DNA of 47,675 bases from Gemmobacter caeruleus (GCF_008271655.1 NZ_VKKX01000044.1:1-47675); one strand, 5' to 3'; shown: positions 17,789-28,372, counted from the stretch's first letter. A program made the numbers and translations. Notes: generated by a model not told the origin, from the letters alone.

Positions 17789-18622
17789 TCAGGTCTTTGG
17801 GGCGCCGCGCGGCGGGGTCTCGTCTGCCAGAGGCCAGTAGAAATCGGGCGGCAGGCCCGCTTCGGCGCGCTTTTCCTCGTTGAAGGGCGGCTTCAACGCG
17901 CCATGGAAATAGCGGCGCACAAGATCGTGGAACACATCCTTCGGGTCCAGCCCGTCACGGCCGCAAAGCCAGTTGAACCATTTGGAGCCATAGGCGACAT
18001 GGCCCACCTCCTCGGCATAGATCACCTCAAGCGCGGCGATGGCCTGCGTCTCGCCGGCCTTGCGGAAGATCTCGATCATACCAGGGGTCACGTCCAGCCC
18101 GCGCGCCTCCAGCACCATGGGCACCACGGCAAGGCGACCGAACAGGTCTTCGGCGGTATCGGACGCCGCGCGCCACATGCCGGCATGGGCGGCGAGGGCG
18201 CCGTAATGGCTGCCCATGGCCTCCAGGCAGTCGCAGATCAGGTTGAAATGGCGCGATTCCTCGGCGGCCGATTTCACCCAGTCGTCATAGAAACCCGGCG
18301 GCATCGGCACATGGCCGAAGCGGGCGATGATGTCCCAATGCAGATCGACCGCGTTCAGTTCGATATGCGCGACCGCATGGAGCAGCGCGATGCGGCCCTG
18401 AGGGCTGCCGGGGCGCCGGCGCGGCACGTCGCGCGGATCGAGAAGTTCGGGCTGTGCCGGCCGGGCCGGGTGCGCCGGCGGCGCGGCAGTGCCCACGGGG
18501 ATCGGCGTGCCGGCGGCGCGCGCGGCGAACCAGGCGGCGGCATGGGCCTGCGACAGCGCACATTTGGCGCGCCCATCGGCGGTGGTCAGCACCTCCACCG
18601 CCATTTGCGTCAGCGTCTTCAT
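17789..18622 (-). CDS. DUF455 ferritin-like-fold protein
   Basis: A 277-residue soluble protein of DUF455. It has the repeated His/Glu helices of a ferritin-like four-helix bundle: AVAHIELNAVDL (about 83-94), KSAAEESRHFNLI (about 117-129) and IYAEEVGHVAYG (about 200-211). These E...ExxH pairs are candidate di-metal ligands, as in tRNA-modifying MiaE-like and other carboxylate-bridged enzymes. The substrate is not known. The start ATG overlaps the stop of the peroxiredoxin gene by four bases, so the two form an operon; a role in oxygen or peroxide chemistry is a reasonable guess, no more. Confidence 0.88.
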   Translation of the reverse strand: MKTLTQMAVEVLTTADGRAKCALSQAHAAAWFAARAAGTPIPVGTAAPPAHPARPAQPELLDPRDVPRRRPGSPQGRIALLHAVAHIELNAVDLHWDIIARFGHVPMPPGFYDDWVKSAAEESRHFNLICDCLEAMGSHYGALAAHAGMWRAASDTAEDLFGRLAVVPMVLEARGLDVTPGMIEIFRKAGETQAIAALEVIYAEEVGHVAYGSKWFNWLCGRDGLDPKDVFHDLVRRYFHGALKPPFNEEKRAEAGLPPDFYWPLADETPPRGAPKT

Positions 18623-19101
18623 GCGGATTGCACCGCCGCCAGCACCTCGGCGACATGGCCCTCCACCTTGACCTTGCGCCAGACCCGCGCGATGCGGCCC
18701 CCGGCGTCGATCAGGAAGGTGCTGCGTTCGATCCCGAGAAAGGTCTTGCCATACATGCTTTTCTCGACCCAGACCCCGTAATCCTCGCAGGTCTGGCCGT
18801 GTTCGTCGGACAGAAGCGCCATGGTCAGCCCGTGCTTTGCCACGAAATTCGCGTGTTTCTTCACGCTGTCCTTCGACAGGCCCAGCACGACGGCGCCGGC
18901 GGCCTCGAATTCCGGCAGGGCGGCGCTGAAGCCTGTGGCCTCCTGAGTGCAGGCGGGGGTATTGTCCTTGGGGTAGAAGAACAGCACCACCTTGCGCCCG
19001 CGCAGGTCTGACAGCGTGACCGTGCCGCCACCATCGCGGGGCAGGGTAAAGTCAGGGGCGGGCTGTCCGGGGTCGAGTTGTCTGGGGGCGGGCGGGGTCA
19101 T
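18619..19101 (-). CDS. bcp: Bcp/PrxQ-type thioredoxin-dependent peroxiredoxin
   Basis: A 160-residue peroxiredoxin that reduces hydrogen peroxide and organic peroxides. The peroxidatic Cys51 lies in KDNTPACTQEATGF, after the conserved FFYPKD. Many PrxQ proteins have a resolving Cys five residues later (CTxEAC); here that place is Thr, and the only other Cys is Cys105 (GQTCEDYG). So it must work as a 1-Cys enzyme or use Cys105 or a partner thiol. It is the first gene of an operon with the DUF455 protein and is divergent from the AsmA-like gene. Confidence 0.95.
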   Translation of the reverse strand: MTPPAPRQLDPGQPAPDFTLPRDGGGTVTLSDLRGRKVVLFFYPKDNTPACTQEATGFSAALPEFEAAGAVVLGLSKDSVKKHANFVAKHGLTMALLSDEHGQTCEDYGVWVEKSMYGKTFLGIERSTFLIDAGGRIARVWRKVKVEGHVAEVLAAVQSA

Positions 19102-19214
19102 GGGCGGCTCCTTGCCGGTTTCCGGGAAAATGCCGGGGGTTTTAGTTGCCTTCCGGCGCGGTTAAAGGCAAGCCCGGTCATCAGTTTGCCCGCAAGGGCG
19201 CGTCGGGTCGGATC

Positions 19215-22200
19215 ATGCCAGAGACGGAGCAGCAGGTCAGTGCGGCACAGCCGCCCGCAACCGGGGACGGGGCCGCGCGCCCGCGCCGCCGGATGCGCCG
19301 CCGCGCGCGGTTTTCGCTGTGGTTGCTGGCCTCGCTGATGCTGATCGTGCTGGCGGGCGGGATCGGGATGCTGGCGCTGACCGGCAAGCCCTTGCGCCTG
19401 CCGGTCTGGATGGTGGCCGAGGCCGAGGCGCGGATGAATGCGCGCCTGCCCAACCGCGATCTTGCGGTGTCGATCGGCACGATCGAGGTGATGGTAGACC
19501 GCGACTGGGTGCCCCGCCTGAGGCTGGAGGATCTGAGCGTGGCGCGGCGCGGCGGTGCGGCGCTGTTGCGCCTGCCCGAAGCGCGGGTGGCCTTTGACCC
19601 GGCCAGCCTGATGCGCGGCGCGCTGCGCCCGTCCTCGGTGGTGCTGTCGGGGGCCGCGCTGCGGCTGCGGCGCGATGCCGAGGGGCGCTTTGACCTCGAT
19701 CTGGGCGGGGGCGCGCCGATGCGCGATCTGGGCGCCTTTCCCGATCTGCTGGACCGGATCGACGCGGCCTTTGCGCAGCCCGCGCTGGCCGAACTGGACG
19801 AGGTGACCGCCGAGGCGCTGAGCCTGCGGCTGGAGGATGCGCGCGCGGGCCGGGTCTGGACGGTGGGCGACGGGCGGCTGACGCTTCTGAACCAGCCCGA
19901 CGAGGTGCGCGCGCAACTGACCATGACGCTGTCCAGCCCCGGGACCGAGGCCGCGCAGGCGCTGTTGTCGGTGGCGACCCGCAAGGACAGTTCGGGCGCC
20001 CGGCTGCGCGCCGTGGTCGAGGGCGTGCAGGCGCGCGATATCGCCGCGCAGGCGCCGGTTCTGGGCTTTCTGTCGGCCCTGGATGCACCGATTTCCGGGC
20101 GGCTGGTCACCGGGCTGGCCCCCGATGGCCGGGTGGTGGTGATGGAGGGCGAGCTGAGCCTGGCCGCCGGCGCGCTGCAACCCAGCCCCGAGGCGCGGCC
20201 GGTGGGGTTTGATGCCGCGACACTGGGCCTGCGTTACGACCCCGCGGCGGAACGGATCCATCTGACCCGGCTGGATGTGCAAAGCCGCACCCTGAGGCTG
20301 GCGGCGACGGGCCATGTCGATGCGCCGGGCGTGGCGCAGGGGCGGCCCGATGCCTTTGTCGCGCAGATCGCCTTGCAGGAGTTGAAGGTGGACCCGGAGG
20401 GGTTGTTCACCGAACCCGTGACCTTTCCGCAGGGCGCCATCGACCTGCGGCTGCGGCTCGATCCGTTCCGGCTCGATCTCGGGCAATTCGCGCTTCAGGC
20501 CGACGGACGGCGGATCGTGGGCTCGGGTCATGCCACGGCCGATGCGCAGGGCTGGCGGCTGGCGGCGGATATCGCGCTCGATGCCATCCCGCATGACCGG
20601 CTGCTGGCCCTTTGGCCGGTTTCGGCGGTGCCCAAGACCCGGGCCTGGCTGGTCGAGAATGTCTATGAGGGGCTGCTTCAGGATGTGAAGGTCGCGCTGC
20701 GGCTGGAACAGGGGCAGGAGCCGCGCTTTTCGCTGGGCTACAATTTCCGCGACGGCGATGTGCGGTTCCTCAAGACCCTGCCCCCGATCCAGAGTGGCAG
20801 CGGCTATGCCACGATCGAGGGCAACAGCTATACGATGGTGCTGGATGCCGGCCAGGTGACACCGCCCGAGGGCGGCGAGATCGACATGGCGGGGTCGGTG
20901 TTTTCGGTGCTGGACATCCTGCAAAAGCCCGCCCAATCGGAGATCCGGCTCAAGACCCGGTCCAGCCTGACGGCGGCCTTGTCGCTGCTGGATGAAAAGC
21001 CCTTCAACTTTCTGACCAAGGCCGGGCGGCCGGTGGCGCTTGGCGAGGGGCGGGCCGAGGTTTCGGCGGTGCTGCGCCTGCCGCTGGTGCAGAAGGTGAC
21101 GCCCCGCGATGTGAGCTATCGCATCGAAGGCGTGTTGCGCGATGTGCGGTCCTCGGTGCTGGTGCCGGGGCGCAAGCTGGCGGCGGATCGGCTGGACCTG
21201 CTGGCCACGCCACAGGGGCTGGAGATCTCGGGGCCGGGCATGATCGGCGCGGTGCCGTTTGACGCCACCTATACACTGCCCTTCGGCAAGGAAACCTCTG
21301 GCTCGCGCGTCAGCGGCCGGGTGGAGATCTCGCCCCGGCTGATCGAGGAGTTCGATATCGGCCTGCCCAAGGGCGCGCTGGCGGGCAAGGGCAGCGGGCA
21401 GATCGAGATCGACCTGCCCAAGGGGGGCGCGCCCCGGCTGCGGCTGACGAGCGATCTCAAGGGGGTCGAGCTGCGCCTGCCCGAAATCGCCTTTGCCAAG
21501 GGCGCGGGCCGGGGCGGGCGGCTGGATCTGGCGGCGACGCTGGGCAAGCCCGTTTCGGTGGAAAAGCTGCGGCTGGAGGCGCCGGGCCTGCTGGCCGAGG
21601 GCAAGGTGGCGCTGCGCGGCGATGGCGGGCTGGACCGCGTGAGCCTGTCGCGCGCGCGCATCGGCGACTGGTTCGAGGGGCCGGTCGCGCTGCTCGGGCG
21701 GGGCAAGGGCCGGTCGGTCGGGGTGGATGTGCAGGGCGGGCGGCTTGATCTGCGGCGGATGCCCGATGGCATGGGCGGCAGTGGCGGGCGCGGCGGCGGC
21801 GACACGCCGATCCGCGCGCGGCTGGACCGGGTGCAGGTCACCGACAGCATCGGCCTTTGGGGGCTGGCGGGCGATTTCAGCCCGCGCGGCGGCTTCAACG
21901 GCAGTTTCGGTGCCCGGCTGAACGGCACCGCGCCGGTCAAGGGCACGCTGGTGCCCGGCAAGGGCGGCACGGCGATCCGCGTCACCTCGGACGATGCGGG
22001 GGGCGTGCTGGCGGCGGCCGGCATCTTTACCAAGGCGCAGGGCGGCAGGCTGGATCTGCAATTGCTGCCGCTGGGGCCCAAGGGCCAATATGCCGGCACC
22101 GCGCGGGCCAGTGCCTTTCGCGTGCGCAATGCCCCGGTGCTGGCCGAGCTGCTTTCGGCCATTTCGGTTGTCGGTTTGCTGGAGCAACTGGGCGCCGACG

Positions 22201-22541
22201 GGCTGGTGTTTTCCGAAGGCGACGCGCAGTTCCGCTTGACGCCCGCCGGGGTCGAGGTGCAAAGGGGCGCCGCCGTGGGCCTGTCGATGGGCGTCTCCAT
22301 GGCGGGCACCTATGACGCGCGAACGAAACGGATTGATTTGCAGGGCGTGATTTCCCCCGTCTATCTGCTGAATGGCATCGGCGCGGCGCTGACCCGCCGG
22401 GGCGAGGGGCTGTTTGGCTTCAACTACCGGATCGGCGGCACCTCGGACCGGCCGGCGATCTCGGTCAACCCGCTGTCGATCCTGACGCCGGGGATGTTCC
22501 GCGAGATCTTTCGCCGCCCGGTGCCGCGCTTGCAGGAGTAG
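19215..22541 (+). CDS. Large AsmA/YhdP-like envelope protein (DUF3971, AsmA-like C-terminal)
   Basis: A 1108-residue protein with an arginine-rich cytoplasmic start ([11 protein letters not shown]), one N-terminal membrane anchor (about 37-58) and a very long periplasmic part made of repeating amphipathic beta strands. The order (anchor, DUF3971-like centre, AsmA-like C-terminal region ending with [17 protein letters not shown]) matches YhdP, one of the AsmA-like bridge proteins that carry phospholipids to the outer membrane. I start at the ATG at 19215; an ATG at 19146 would add 23 unlikely residues. The gene is joined to queA with a 2-base gap. Confidence 0.88.
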   Translation: MPETEQQVSAAQPPATGDGAARPRRRMRRRARFSLWLLASLMLIVLAGGIGMLALTGKPLRLPVWMVAEAEARMNARLPNRDLAVSIGTIEVMVDRDWVPRLRLEDLSVARRGGAALLRLPEARVAFDPASLMRGALRPSSVVLSGAALRLRRDAEGRFDLDLGGGAPMRDLGAFPDLLDRIDAAFAQPALAELDEVTAEALSLRLEDARAGRVWTVGDGRLTLLNQPDEVRAQLTMTLSSPGTEAAQALLSVATRKDSSGARLRAVVEGVQARDIAAQAPVLGFLSALDAPISGRLVTGLAPDGRVVVMEGELSLAAGALQPSPEARPVGFDAATLGLRYDPAAERIHLTRLDVQSRTLRLAATGHVDAPGVAQGRPDAFVAQIALQELKVDPEGLFTEPVTFPQGAIDLRLRLDPFRLDLGQFALQADGRRIVGSGHATADAQGWRLAADIALDAIPHDRLLALWPVSAVPKTRAWLVENVYEGLLQDVKVALRLEQGQEPRFSLGYNFRDGDVRFLKTLPPIQSGSGYATIEGNSYTMVLDAGQVTPPEGGEIDMAGSVFSVLDILQKPAQSEIRLKTRSSLTAALSLLDEKPFNFLTKAGRPVALGEGRAEVSAVLRLPLVQKVTPRDVSYRIEGVLRDVRSSVLVPGRKLAADRLDLLATPQGLEISGPGMIGAVPFDATYTLPFGKETSGSRVSGRVEISPRLIEEFDIGLPKGALAGKGSGQIEIDLPKGGAPRLRLTSDLKGVELRLPEIAFAKGAGRGGRLDLAATLGKPVSVEKLRLEAPGLLAEGKVALRGDGGLDRVSLSRARIGDWFEGPVALLGRGKGRSVGVDVQGGRLDLRRMPDGMGGSGGRGGGDTPIRARLDRVQVTDSIGLWGLAGDFSPRGGFNGSFGARLNGTAPVKGTLVPGKGGTAIRVTSDDAGGVLAAAGIFTKAQGGRLDLQLLPLGPKGQYAGTARASAFRVRNAPVLAELLSAISVVGLLEQLGADGLVFSEGDAQFRLTPAGVEVQRGAAVGLSMGVSMAGTYDARTKRIDLQGVISPVYLLNGIGAALTRRGEGLFGFNYRIGGTSDRPAISVNPLSILTPGMFREIFRRPVPRLQE

Positions 22542-22543
22542 CG

Positions 22544-23590
22544 ATGCAGCTTTCGGATTTCGATTTTCACCTGCCCGAGACGCTGATCGCGACCCGGCCC
22601 GCCAAACCGCGCAGTTCGGCGCGGCTGCTGGTGGCCGAAGGGGCGGCGATCCGCGACCGGGTCGTCACCGACCTGTTGACGGAATTGCGCCCCGGCGACC
22701 GGCTGGTGCTGAACAATACGCGGGTCATTCCCGCCCGCCTGACCGGGCAGCGCTTTCGCGACAGCGCGCAGGGCCGGGTTTCGGCCAGGGTGGAGATCAC
22801 GCTGCTGGAACCCGCCGCCGACGGAAGCTGGCGCGCGCTGGCCAAGCCGCTGCGCAAGCTGGAGCCGGGCGAGGTGGTGGTGTTCTCGGATCAGCTTTCG
22901 GCAGAGGTGACCCGCAAGGGCGAAACCGATCTGGCGCTGCGCTTCAACCTGACGGGGCCGGATTTCGATCAGGCCCTGGCCGAGGCCGGGCAGATGCCGC
23001 TTCCGCCCTATATCGCGGCCAAACGCGCGCCCGACGCGCAGGACCGCGACGATTACCAGACCGTCTTTGCCCGCCATTCCGGCGCGGTGGCGGCGCCGAC
23101 TGCCAGCCTGCATTTCGACGCAGCCCTGCTGGCCGCGCTGCGCGACCGGGGCGTGACCTTCACCGAAGTCACGCTGCATGTGGGCGCCGGCACCTTTCTG
23201 CCGGTCAAGGTCGAGGATGTGACCACCCACCGGATGCATGCCGAATGGGGCGAGGTGACGGACGAGGCGGCGACGGCGATCAACGCCACCCGCGCGGCGG
23301 GGGGGCGGGTGATCCCCGTCGGCACCACGGCGCTGCGGCTGATCGAAAGTGCTGCGCGCGACGGCCGGCTGGAGCCCTGGCGCGGCACCACCGATATCTT
23401 CATCTATCCCGGTTTCCGCTTTCAGGTCACCGATGCGCTGATGACCAATTTCCACCTGCCGAAATCCACGCTTCTGATGTTGGTTTCGGCGCTGATGGGG
23501 CGCGAGCGGATGCTGCGGGTCTATGATCACGCCATCGCGCAGGGCTATCGCTTTTTCTCGTATGGCGACGCATCGCTGCTGATCCCCTGA
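22544..23590 (+). CDS. queA: S-adenosylmethionine:tRNA ribosyltransferase-isomerase
   Basis: A 348-residue enzyme that makes epoxyqueuosine at the wobble position of tRNAs with GUN anticodons, using the ribose of SAM. Family motifs are present: [18 protein letters not shown] at the start, [17 protein letters not shown] near 149, TASLHFD, and [11 protein letters not shown] with [12 protein letters not shown] near the end. The length is standard. It lies two bases after the AsmA-like gene. Confidence 0.97.
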   Translation: MQLSDFDFHLPETLIATRPAKPRSSARLLVAEGAAIRDRVVTDLLTELRPGDRLVLNNTRVIPARLTGQRFRDSAQGRVSARVEITLLEPAADGSWRALAKPLRKLEPGEVVVFSDQLSAEVTRKGETDLALRFNLTGPDFDQALAEAGQMPLPPYIAAKRAPDAQDRDDYQTVFARHSGAVAAPTASLHFDAALLAALRDRGVTFTEVTLHVGAGTFLPVKVEDVTTHRMHAEWGEVTDEAATAINATRAAGGRVIPVGTTALRLIESAARDGRLEPWRGTTDIFIYPGFRFQVTDALMTNFHLPKSTLLMLVSALMGRERMLRVYDHAIAQGYRFFSYGDASLLIP

Positions 23591-23673
23591 TCCTGCGGCG
23601 GCATCCGGTCGCATTTGCGCCCCCGCCGCCGCGATCTGCTGCTAGACTGTCCGCAAGACGACGGAGTTCGCGA

Positions 23674-24927
23674 ATGCTCAAGGTCATATCCACCTCCTGG
23701 CCCCTGCTTCTGGGGGTGATGCTGCTGATGGTCGGCAACGGCATGCAGGGCAGCCTGCTGGGGATTCGCGGCACGATCGAGGGGTTCAAGACCTTTGAGC
23801 TTTCGGTCGTCATGTCCTCGTATTTCGCGGGCTTTCTGGTGGGGTCGCTGGTGGTGCCGGGGCTGATCCGGGGGGTGGGGCATGTGCGGGTGTTCTCGGC
23901 GCTTGGCTCGATGATCTCGGCGGTACTGGTGGTCTATCCGGTCGCGCCCGACTGGATCGTCTGGTCGGCGCTGCGCGTGCTGATCGGGTTCAGCTTCTGC
24001 GGCGTCTACATCACCGCCGAAAGCTGGCTGAACAACACCGCCACCAACGAGACCCGGGGCCAGGCGCTTTCGGCCTATATGATCGTGCAGATGATCGGCA
24101 TCATCTCGTCGCAGGTGCTGCTGAACGTGGCGAGTCCGGCCAGCTTTACCCTGTTCGTGATCCCCTCGGTGCTGGTGAGCCTGGCCTTCATGCCGATCCT
24201 GCTGGCCAATACCCCGGCGCCCACCTTCGAGACCAGCCGGCGGCTGAGCTTTCCCGCGCTGTGGAAGCTGTCGCCCCTGGGCTGCGTGGGGATGCTGATG
24301 ACCGGCGGCATCTTTTCGGCCATGTTCGGCATGTCGGCGGTCTGGGGATCGAAATCGGGGCTTTCGGTCAAGGAAATCTCGATCTGGGTCGGCGCGATGT
24401 ATGTGGGCGGGCTGCTCTTGCAATATCCGATCGGCTGGCTGTCCGACCGGCGCGACCGGCGCGGGCTGATCCTGTGGCTGTCGGCCTTTGCCGGCATCGT
24501 CATGGTGGTGGCCAGCGCGGGGGAACTGCCGTTCTGGGCGCTTCTGGGGGTGGCGATGGTGCTGGGCGGCATCACCAACCCGCTTTATTCGCTGCTGATC
24601 GCTTATACCAACGACTTCCTGACCAAGGAGGATATGGCGGCGGCCTCGTCGGGGCTCTTGTTCCTCAACGGGTTGGGGGCGATCTTTGGCCCGCTGGCGA
24701 CCGGCTGGGTGATGGAGATGATCGGCCCGCACGGGTTTTTCGCCTTCATCGCGCTGAATTTCATCGGGCTTGCCGCCTATGCCGGCTGGCGCATGACACG
24801 GCGTGCGGCGCCGGGGGTCACCGGCAATTTCGCGACCGTGGCGCCGACCGCCTCGGCCCTGGCCGTGGGCGCGGTGATGGAAGAGGCCGATACCGGCGCG
24901 CCGCAACTGCCCGAGGGCGAAAGCTGA
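23674..24927 (+). CDS. MFS transporter (YcaD-like)
   Basis: A 417-residue major facilitator with about twelve membrane segments. The loop with the family signature reads GHVRVFSALGSM between segments 2 and 3, and the second-half equivalent is LSDRRDRRGLIL. TAESWLNNTATNETRGQALS after segment 4 is typical of the YcaD/YfkF group. The last 40 residues are a soluble tail. The substrate is unknown. It starts 83 bases after queA. Confidence 0.9.
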   Translation: MLKVISTSWPLLLGVMLLMVGNGMQGSLLGIRGTIEGFKTFELSVVMSSYFAGFLVGSLVVPGLIRGVGHVRVFSALGSMISAVLVVYPVAPDWIVWSALRVLIGFSFCGVYITAESWLNNTATNETRGQALSAYMIVQMIGIISSQVLLNVASPASFTLFVIPSVLVSLAFMPILLANTPAPTFETSRRLSFPALWKLSPLGCVGMLMTGGIFSAMFGMSAVWGSKSGLSVKEISIWVGAMYVGGLLLQYPIGWLSDRRDRRGLILWLSAFAGIVMVVASAGELPFWALLGVAMVLGGITNPLYSLLIAYTNDFLTKEDMAAASSGLLFLNGLGAIFGPLATGWVMEMIGPHGFFAFIALNFIGLAAYAGWRMTRRAAPGVTGNFATVAPTASALAVGAVMEEADTGAPQLPEGES

Positions 24928-24989
24928 TCGCGGCTTGCGATGCGGCGCAAACCCTGCCACGTTTGCGATAACAGGGCAGGGAGGCGCAG

Positions 24990-25571
24990 ATGTCCGATCC
25001 GGTCGAGGTGCTGGATTACTGGCTGGGGGCCATCGGCCCCGAGGGCTGGTATGCCGGGGGCGAGGAACTGGATGCCGAGATCCGGCTGATCTGGGCCGAT
25101 CTCTGGCAAGCGGCGGCCGAAGGCGGGCTGGATCACTGGGCCGAGGGGCCGGCGGGTTCCCTGGCGCTGATCGTGCTGTGCGACCAGTTCCCCCGCAACA
25201 TGTGGCGCGGCACCGCGCAGGCCTTTGCCACCGACCCGCTGGCGCGCGCCACCGCGCGCAAGGCCGTGGCGGCCGGCTGGGATCTGGAGGCGCCGGAGCC
25301 GGAGCGGCAATTCTTTTACCTGCCCTTTGAGCATAGCGAAGACCCCGAGGATCAGGCGCTGGCGGTCACGCTGATGAGCGAACGCATGCCGGGCAGCCCC
25401 GACAGTGCGCTGCATGCCCGGGCGCATCAGGCGATCATCGCCCGCTTTGGCCGCTTTCCCTTTCGCAACGCCGCCCTTGGCCGCGAGTCCACGGCAGAGG
25501 AGGCAGCGTTTCTGGCAGGGGGTGGATATGGTTCAATGGTGAACCAGTTGCGGAGCGAAGCCATGCAATAG
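24990..25571 (+). CDS. DUF924 family protein
   Basis: A 193-residue soluble, mostly helical protein. The motifs LDYWLG near 9, ALIVLCDQFPRNMWRGTAQAF (about 59-79), FFYLPFEHSEDPEDQ and GRFPFRNAALGRESTAEE are the hallmarks of DUF924, which has a TPR-like fold. Function unknown. GGGAGGCGCAG precedes the ATG. It stands between an MFS gene and lpdA. Confidence 0.9.
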   Translation: MSDPVEVLDYWLGAIGPEGWYAGGEELDAEIRLIWADLWQAAAEGGLDHWAEGPAGSLALIVLCDQFPRNMWRGTAQAFATDPLARATARKAVAAGWDLEAPEPERQFFYLPFEHSEDPEDQALAVTLMSERMPGSPDSALHARAHQAIIARFGRFPFRNAALGRESTAEEAAFLAGGGYGSMVNQLRSEAMQ

Positions 25572-25616
25572 GCGCATGGGGGTATGCGCTGAGCCGCATT
25601 GCTCGCGCATATTTGA

Positions 25617-25634
25617 TAGTTTAATGGCAAACTA
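25617..25634. promoter_or_regulatory. Inverted repeat just upstream of lpdA
   Basis: TAGTTT-AATGGC-AAACTA is a perfect 6+6 dyad in an unusually AT-rich patch, 21 bases before the lpdA start. It could be an operator overlapping the promoter. No known consensus is matched. Confidence 0.35.
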
Positions 25635-25655
25635 CTTTTCCAGAGGAGGGGAAAT

Positions 25656-27053
25656 ATGGCTGCCAAGACATTTGATGTGATCGTGATCGGTGCGGGCCCC
25701 GGGGGCTATGTCGCGGCGATCCGGGCCGCGCAACTGGGGAAATCCGTCGCCATCGTCGAACGGGAACATCTGGGCGGCATCTGTCTCAACTGGGGCTGTA
25801 TCCCCACCAAGGCGTTGCTGCGCTCGGCCGAGGTGTTCCACCTGATGCACCGCGCCAAGGATTTCGGCCTGAAGGCCGATGGCATCGGCTATGACCTCGA
25901 TGCCGTGGTCGCCCGGTCGCGCGGCGTGGCGAAACAGCTTTCGGGTGGCATCGGCCATCTGATGAAGAAGAACAAGGTCACCGTCTTCATGGGCGCGGCG
26001 ACGCTGCCCGCCAAGGGCAAGGTCACGGTCACCACCGACAAGGGCGTGGAGGAACTGACCGCGCCGGCGATCATCCTGGCGACCGGCGCGCGCGCCCGCG
26101 AATTGCCGGGGCTGGAAGCCGATGGCGATCTGGTCTGGACCTACAAGCACGCGCTGCAACCCAAGCGGATGCCGAAAAAGCTGCTGGTCATCGGTTCGGG
26201 CGCGATCGGCATCGAATTCGCCAGCTTCTTCAACACGCTGGGCGCCGATGTCACCGTCTGCGAGGTGATGGACCGCGTCCTGCCGGTGGAAGATGCCGAG
26301 ATCAGCGCCTTTGCGAAGAAGGCCTTCGTGAAACAGGGGATGAAGATCCTCGAAAAGACCACGGTGAAAAAGCTGGACCGCAAGCCCGGGACCGGCGTGA
26401 CCGCGCATCTGGAAGATGCCAAGGGCACCACCACGGCCGAGTTCGACACGGTGATTTCGGCGGTCGGCATTGTCGGCAATGTCGAAAACCTCGGGCTGGA
26501 GGCGCTTGGCGTCAAGATCGACCGCACCCATGTGGTGACGGATGAATATTGCCGCACCGGGGTCGAGGGGCTCTATGCCATCGGCGATATCGCCGGCGCG
26601 CCCTGGCTCGCGCATAAGGCCAGCCATGAAGGCGTGATGGTGGCGGAACTGATCGCCGGTCTGCATCCGCATGCGATCAAGCCGAACTCGATTGCCGGCT
26701 GCACCTATTGCCACCCGCAGGTCGCCAGTGTCGGCCTGACCGAGGCCAAGGCCAAGGAAGCTGGCTATGCGGTGAAAGTGGGCCGCTTCCCCTTTATCGG
26801 CAATGGCAAGGCGATTGCGCTTGGCGAGCCGGAGGGCATGATCAAGACCGTCTTCGACGCCAAGACCGGCGAATTGCTGGGCGCGCATATGGTGGGCGCC
26901 GAGGTGACGGAGCTGATCCAGGGCTATGTGGTGGGCCGCAGCCTGGAGACCACCGAGGAAGACCTGATGAACACCGTCTTCCCGCATCCGACGCTGAGCG
27001 AGATGATGCACGAGGCGGTGCTGGATGCCTATGGCCGCGCGCTGCATATCTGA
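25656..27053 (+). CDS. lpdA: Dihydrolipoyl dehydrogenase
   Basis: A 465-residue flavoenzyme (E3) that reoxidises dihydrolipoamide of 2-oxo acid dehydrogenase complexes with NAD. The FAD site is GAGPGG (12-17), the redox disulfide is Cys43 and Cys48 in GGICLNWGCIPTKAL, the NAD site is GSGAIGIE near 178-185, and the C-terminal FPHPTLSEMMHE holds the catalytic His-Glu pair. AGAGGAGGGG is a strong ribosome site. No E1 or E2 genes are next to it, so it may serve several complexes, including the branched-chain one needed for valine breakdown. Confidence 0.96.
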   Translation: MAAKTFDVIVIGAGPGGYVAAIRAAQLGKSVAIVEREHLGGICLNWGCIPTKALLRSAEVFHLMHRAKDFGLKADGIGYDLDAVVARSRGVAKQLSGGIGHLMKKNKVTVFMGAATLPAKGKVTVTTDKGVEELTAPAIILATGARARELPGLEADGDLVWTYKHALQPKRMPKKLLVIGSGAIGIEFASFFNTLGADVTVCEVMDRVLPVEDAEISAFAKKAFVKQGMKILEKTTVKKLDRKPGTGVTAHLEDAKGTTTAEFDTVISAVGIVGNVENLGLEALGVKIDRTHVVTDEYCRTGVEGLYAIGDIAGAPWLAHKASHEGVMVAELIAGLHPHAIKPNSIAGCTYCHPQVASVGLTEAKAKEAGYAVKVGRFPFIGNGKAIALGEPEGMIKTVFDAKTGELLGAHMVGAEVTELIQGYVVGRSLETTEEDLMNTVFPHPTLSEMMHEAVLDAYGRALHI

Positions 27054-27077
27054 GCGTGTGACAGGATGAGACGACGG

Positions 27078-27103
27078 AAAGGGGGCCTTCGCGCCCCCTT
27101 TTT
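27078..27103 (+). terminator. Intrinsic terminator after lpdA
   Basis: AAAGGGGGC (27078-27086) pairs with GCCCCCTTT (27093-27101) around a six-base loop, followed by TT. Confidence 0.9.
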
Positions 27104-27115
27104 GCTGCGCACAGT

Positions 27116-27146
27116 CACCCCGAGGACATTTGGAGAAAGAGACGGG
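27116..27146 (+). repeat. Dispersed intergenic motif, copy B (divergent)
   Basis: CACCCCGAGGACATTTGGAG followed by AAAGAGACGGG. It matches the left half of copies A and C well and the right half loosely. Like copy A it follows a terminator in the sense direction of the gene before it. Confidence 0.5.
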
Positions 27147-27199
27147 CGGTCTGTCGCAAATGGCGCGGACTCTGCCGGGCCGGGCGTTAGGGTTGAGGC

Positions 27200-28372
27200 A
27201 TGGAACGGGTGTCATCCTTGGTCGTGGTGCTGGCGCTTTGGGGCGCGGGTCTGGGTGCGGCGGCGCAATTCGGCAAGATCTCGGTGATCTTCGATCTGGC
27301 GGCGGGGATTTATCCCGGCGCGGGGCCGCTGGCGCTTGGGCTTTTCGTGTCGGTGGTGGGGTTTCCGGGGCTGATCTTCGGCAGCACGGCGGGGCTCTTG
27401 CTGGCGGGAATGGGCTGGCGGCGGGTGCTGGTGGCGGCGCTGGTCGCAGGCGCGCTGCTGTCGCTGGTCGAGGCGCTGTTTCCGCCGTTGCCGGTGATGC
27501 TGGCGCTGCGGGTGGCGGAGGGGTTCGCGCATCTGGTCATCGTGGTGGCCGCCCCGGTGCTGATTGCCCAAAGCGCGCCACCGGCGCGGCAGGGGCTGGC
27601 GATGACGCTGTGGTCTACGTTTTTTGCGGTGACCTATACGGTGCTGGCGCTGGTCGGGCGGCCGCTGGTGGCGCTGGCGGGGCCGGGGGCGCTGTTGCTG
27701 GCGCATGCGGGCTGGATGGCGGGGTTCGCGGTGATCCTGGCACGGGTCTTGCCGCCGGATGGGCCGGCACGGCGCGGGCGGATTGCGTTCTGGCCGGTCT
27801 TGCGCGGGCATGGCGCGATCTATGCCTCGGCGCGGATCGCGGCGCCGGCCATGGGCTTTGTCTGTTACACGATGACCTATGTGGCCTTGCTGACGCTGCT
27901 GCCGCCGCTGTCGGGCGCGCGGATGCAGCCCCTGCTGGCCAGCCTCTTGCCGCTGGTGTCGATCCTGGTGTCGCTGACGCTGGGGGTGTGGCTGCTGGGG
28001 CGGCTGGGGGCGGTGCGGGTGGTGATGCTGGGCTTTGGGCTGGCCATCCTCGCCTCGGCCGGGCTGGCGCTTGGCTGGGGGCATTTCGGGCCGCAACTGG
28101 CGGCGAGCCTGGCGATTGGCGGGGCGCTTGGCCTGGTGCAGGGCGCGAGTTTCGCGGCGATCCCGGCGCTGAATGCGTCAGGGGCGGACCGGGCGCAGGC
28201 GGCGGGGGCGATTGCGCAGCTGGGCAATCTGGGCACCACCCTGGGCACGCCCCTGCTGGGCGCGCTGATTGCGGCCCATGGGGCGGGGGTGGTGCCGGTT
28301 TTCGTCACGGTCTTTGCCGCGCTTGGCATCGTGCTGCATCTGTGGCAGGCGCGCCGCCGGCGGCCGGGCTGA
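27200..28372 (+). CDS. MFS transporter
   Basis: A 390-residue major facilitator with about twelve hydrophobic segments and very high Leu, Ala and Gly content. The segment 2-3 loop is short (LLAGMGWRRVLVA) and lacks a full GxxxDRxGRR signature. Residues 105-130 (ALRVAEGFAHLVIVVAAPVL, then IAQSAPPARQGLA) resemble the segment 4-5 region of drug/metabolite MFS proteins. The substrate is unknown. Its TGA abuts the stop of the rhodanese gene on the other strand; the six bases TGATCA hold both stops. Confidence 0.85.
   Translation: MERVSSLVVVLALWGAGLGAAAQFGKISVIFDLAAGIYPGAGPLALGLFVSVVGFPGLIFGSTAGLLLAGMGWRRVLVAALVAGALLSLVEALFPPLPVMLALRVAEGFAHLVIVVAAPVLIAQSAPPARQGLAMTLWSTFFAVTYTVLALVGRPLVALAGPGALLLAHAGWMAGFAVILARVLPPDGPARRGRIAFWPVLRGHGAIYASARIAAPAMGFVCYTMTYVALLTLLPPLSGARMQPLLASLLPLVSILVSLTLGVWLLGRLGAVRVVMLGFGLAILASAGLALGWGHFGPQLAASLAIGGALGLVQGASFAAIPALNASGADRAQAAGAIAQLGNLGTTLGTPLLGALIAAHGAGVVPVFVTVFAALGIVLHLWQARRRRPG

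Noticed and set aside
19098-22262. A 1054-residue minus-strand frame opposite the AsmA-like gene.
   Set aside because: Composition is Arg/Gln/His/Pro-rich with no motif, and it covers a well-supported plus-strand gene joined to queA.
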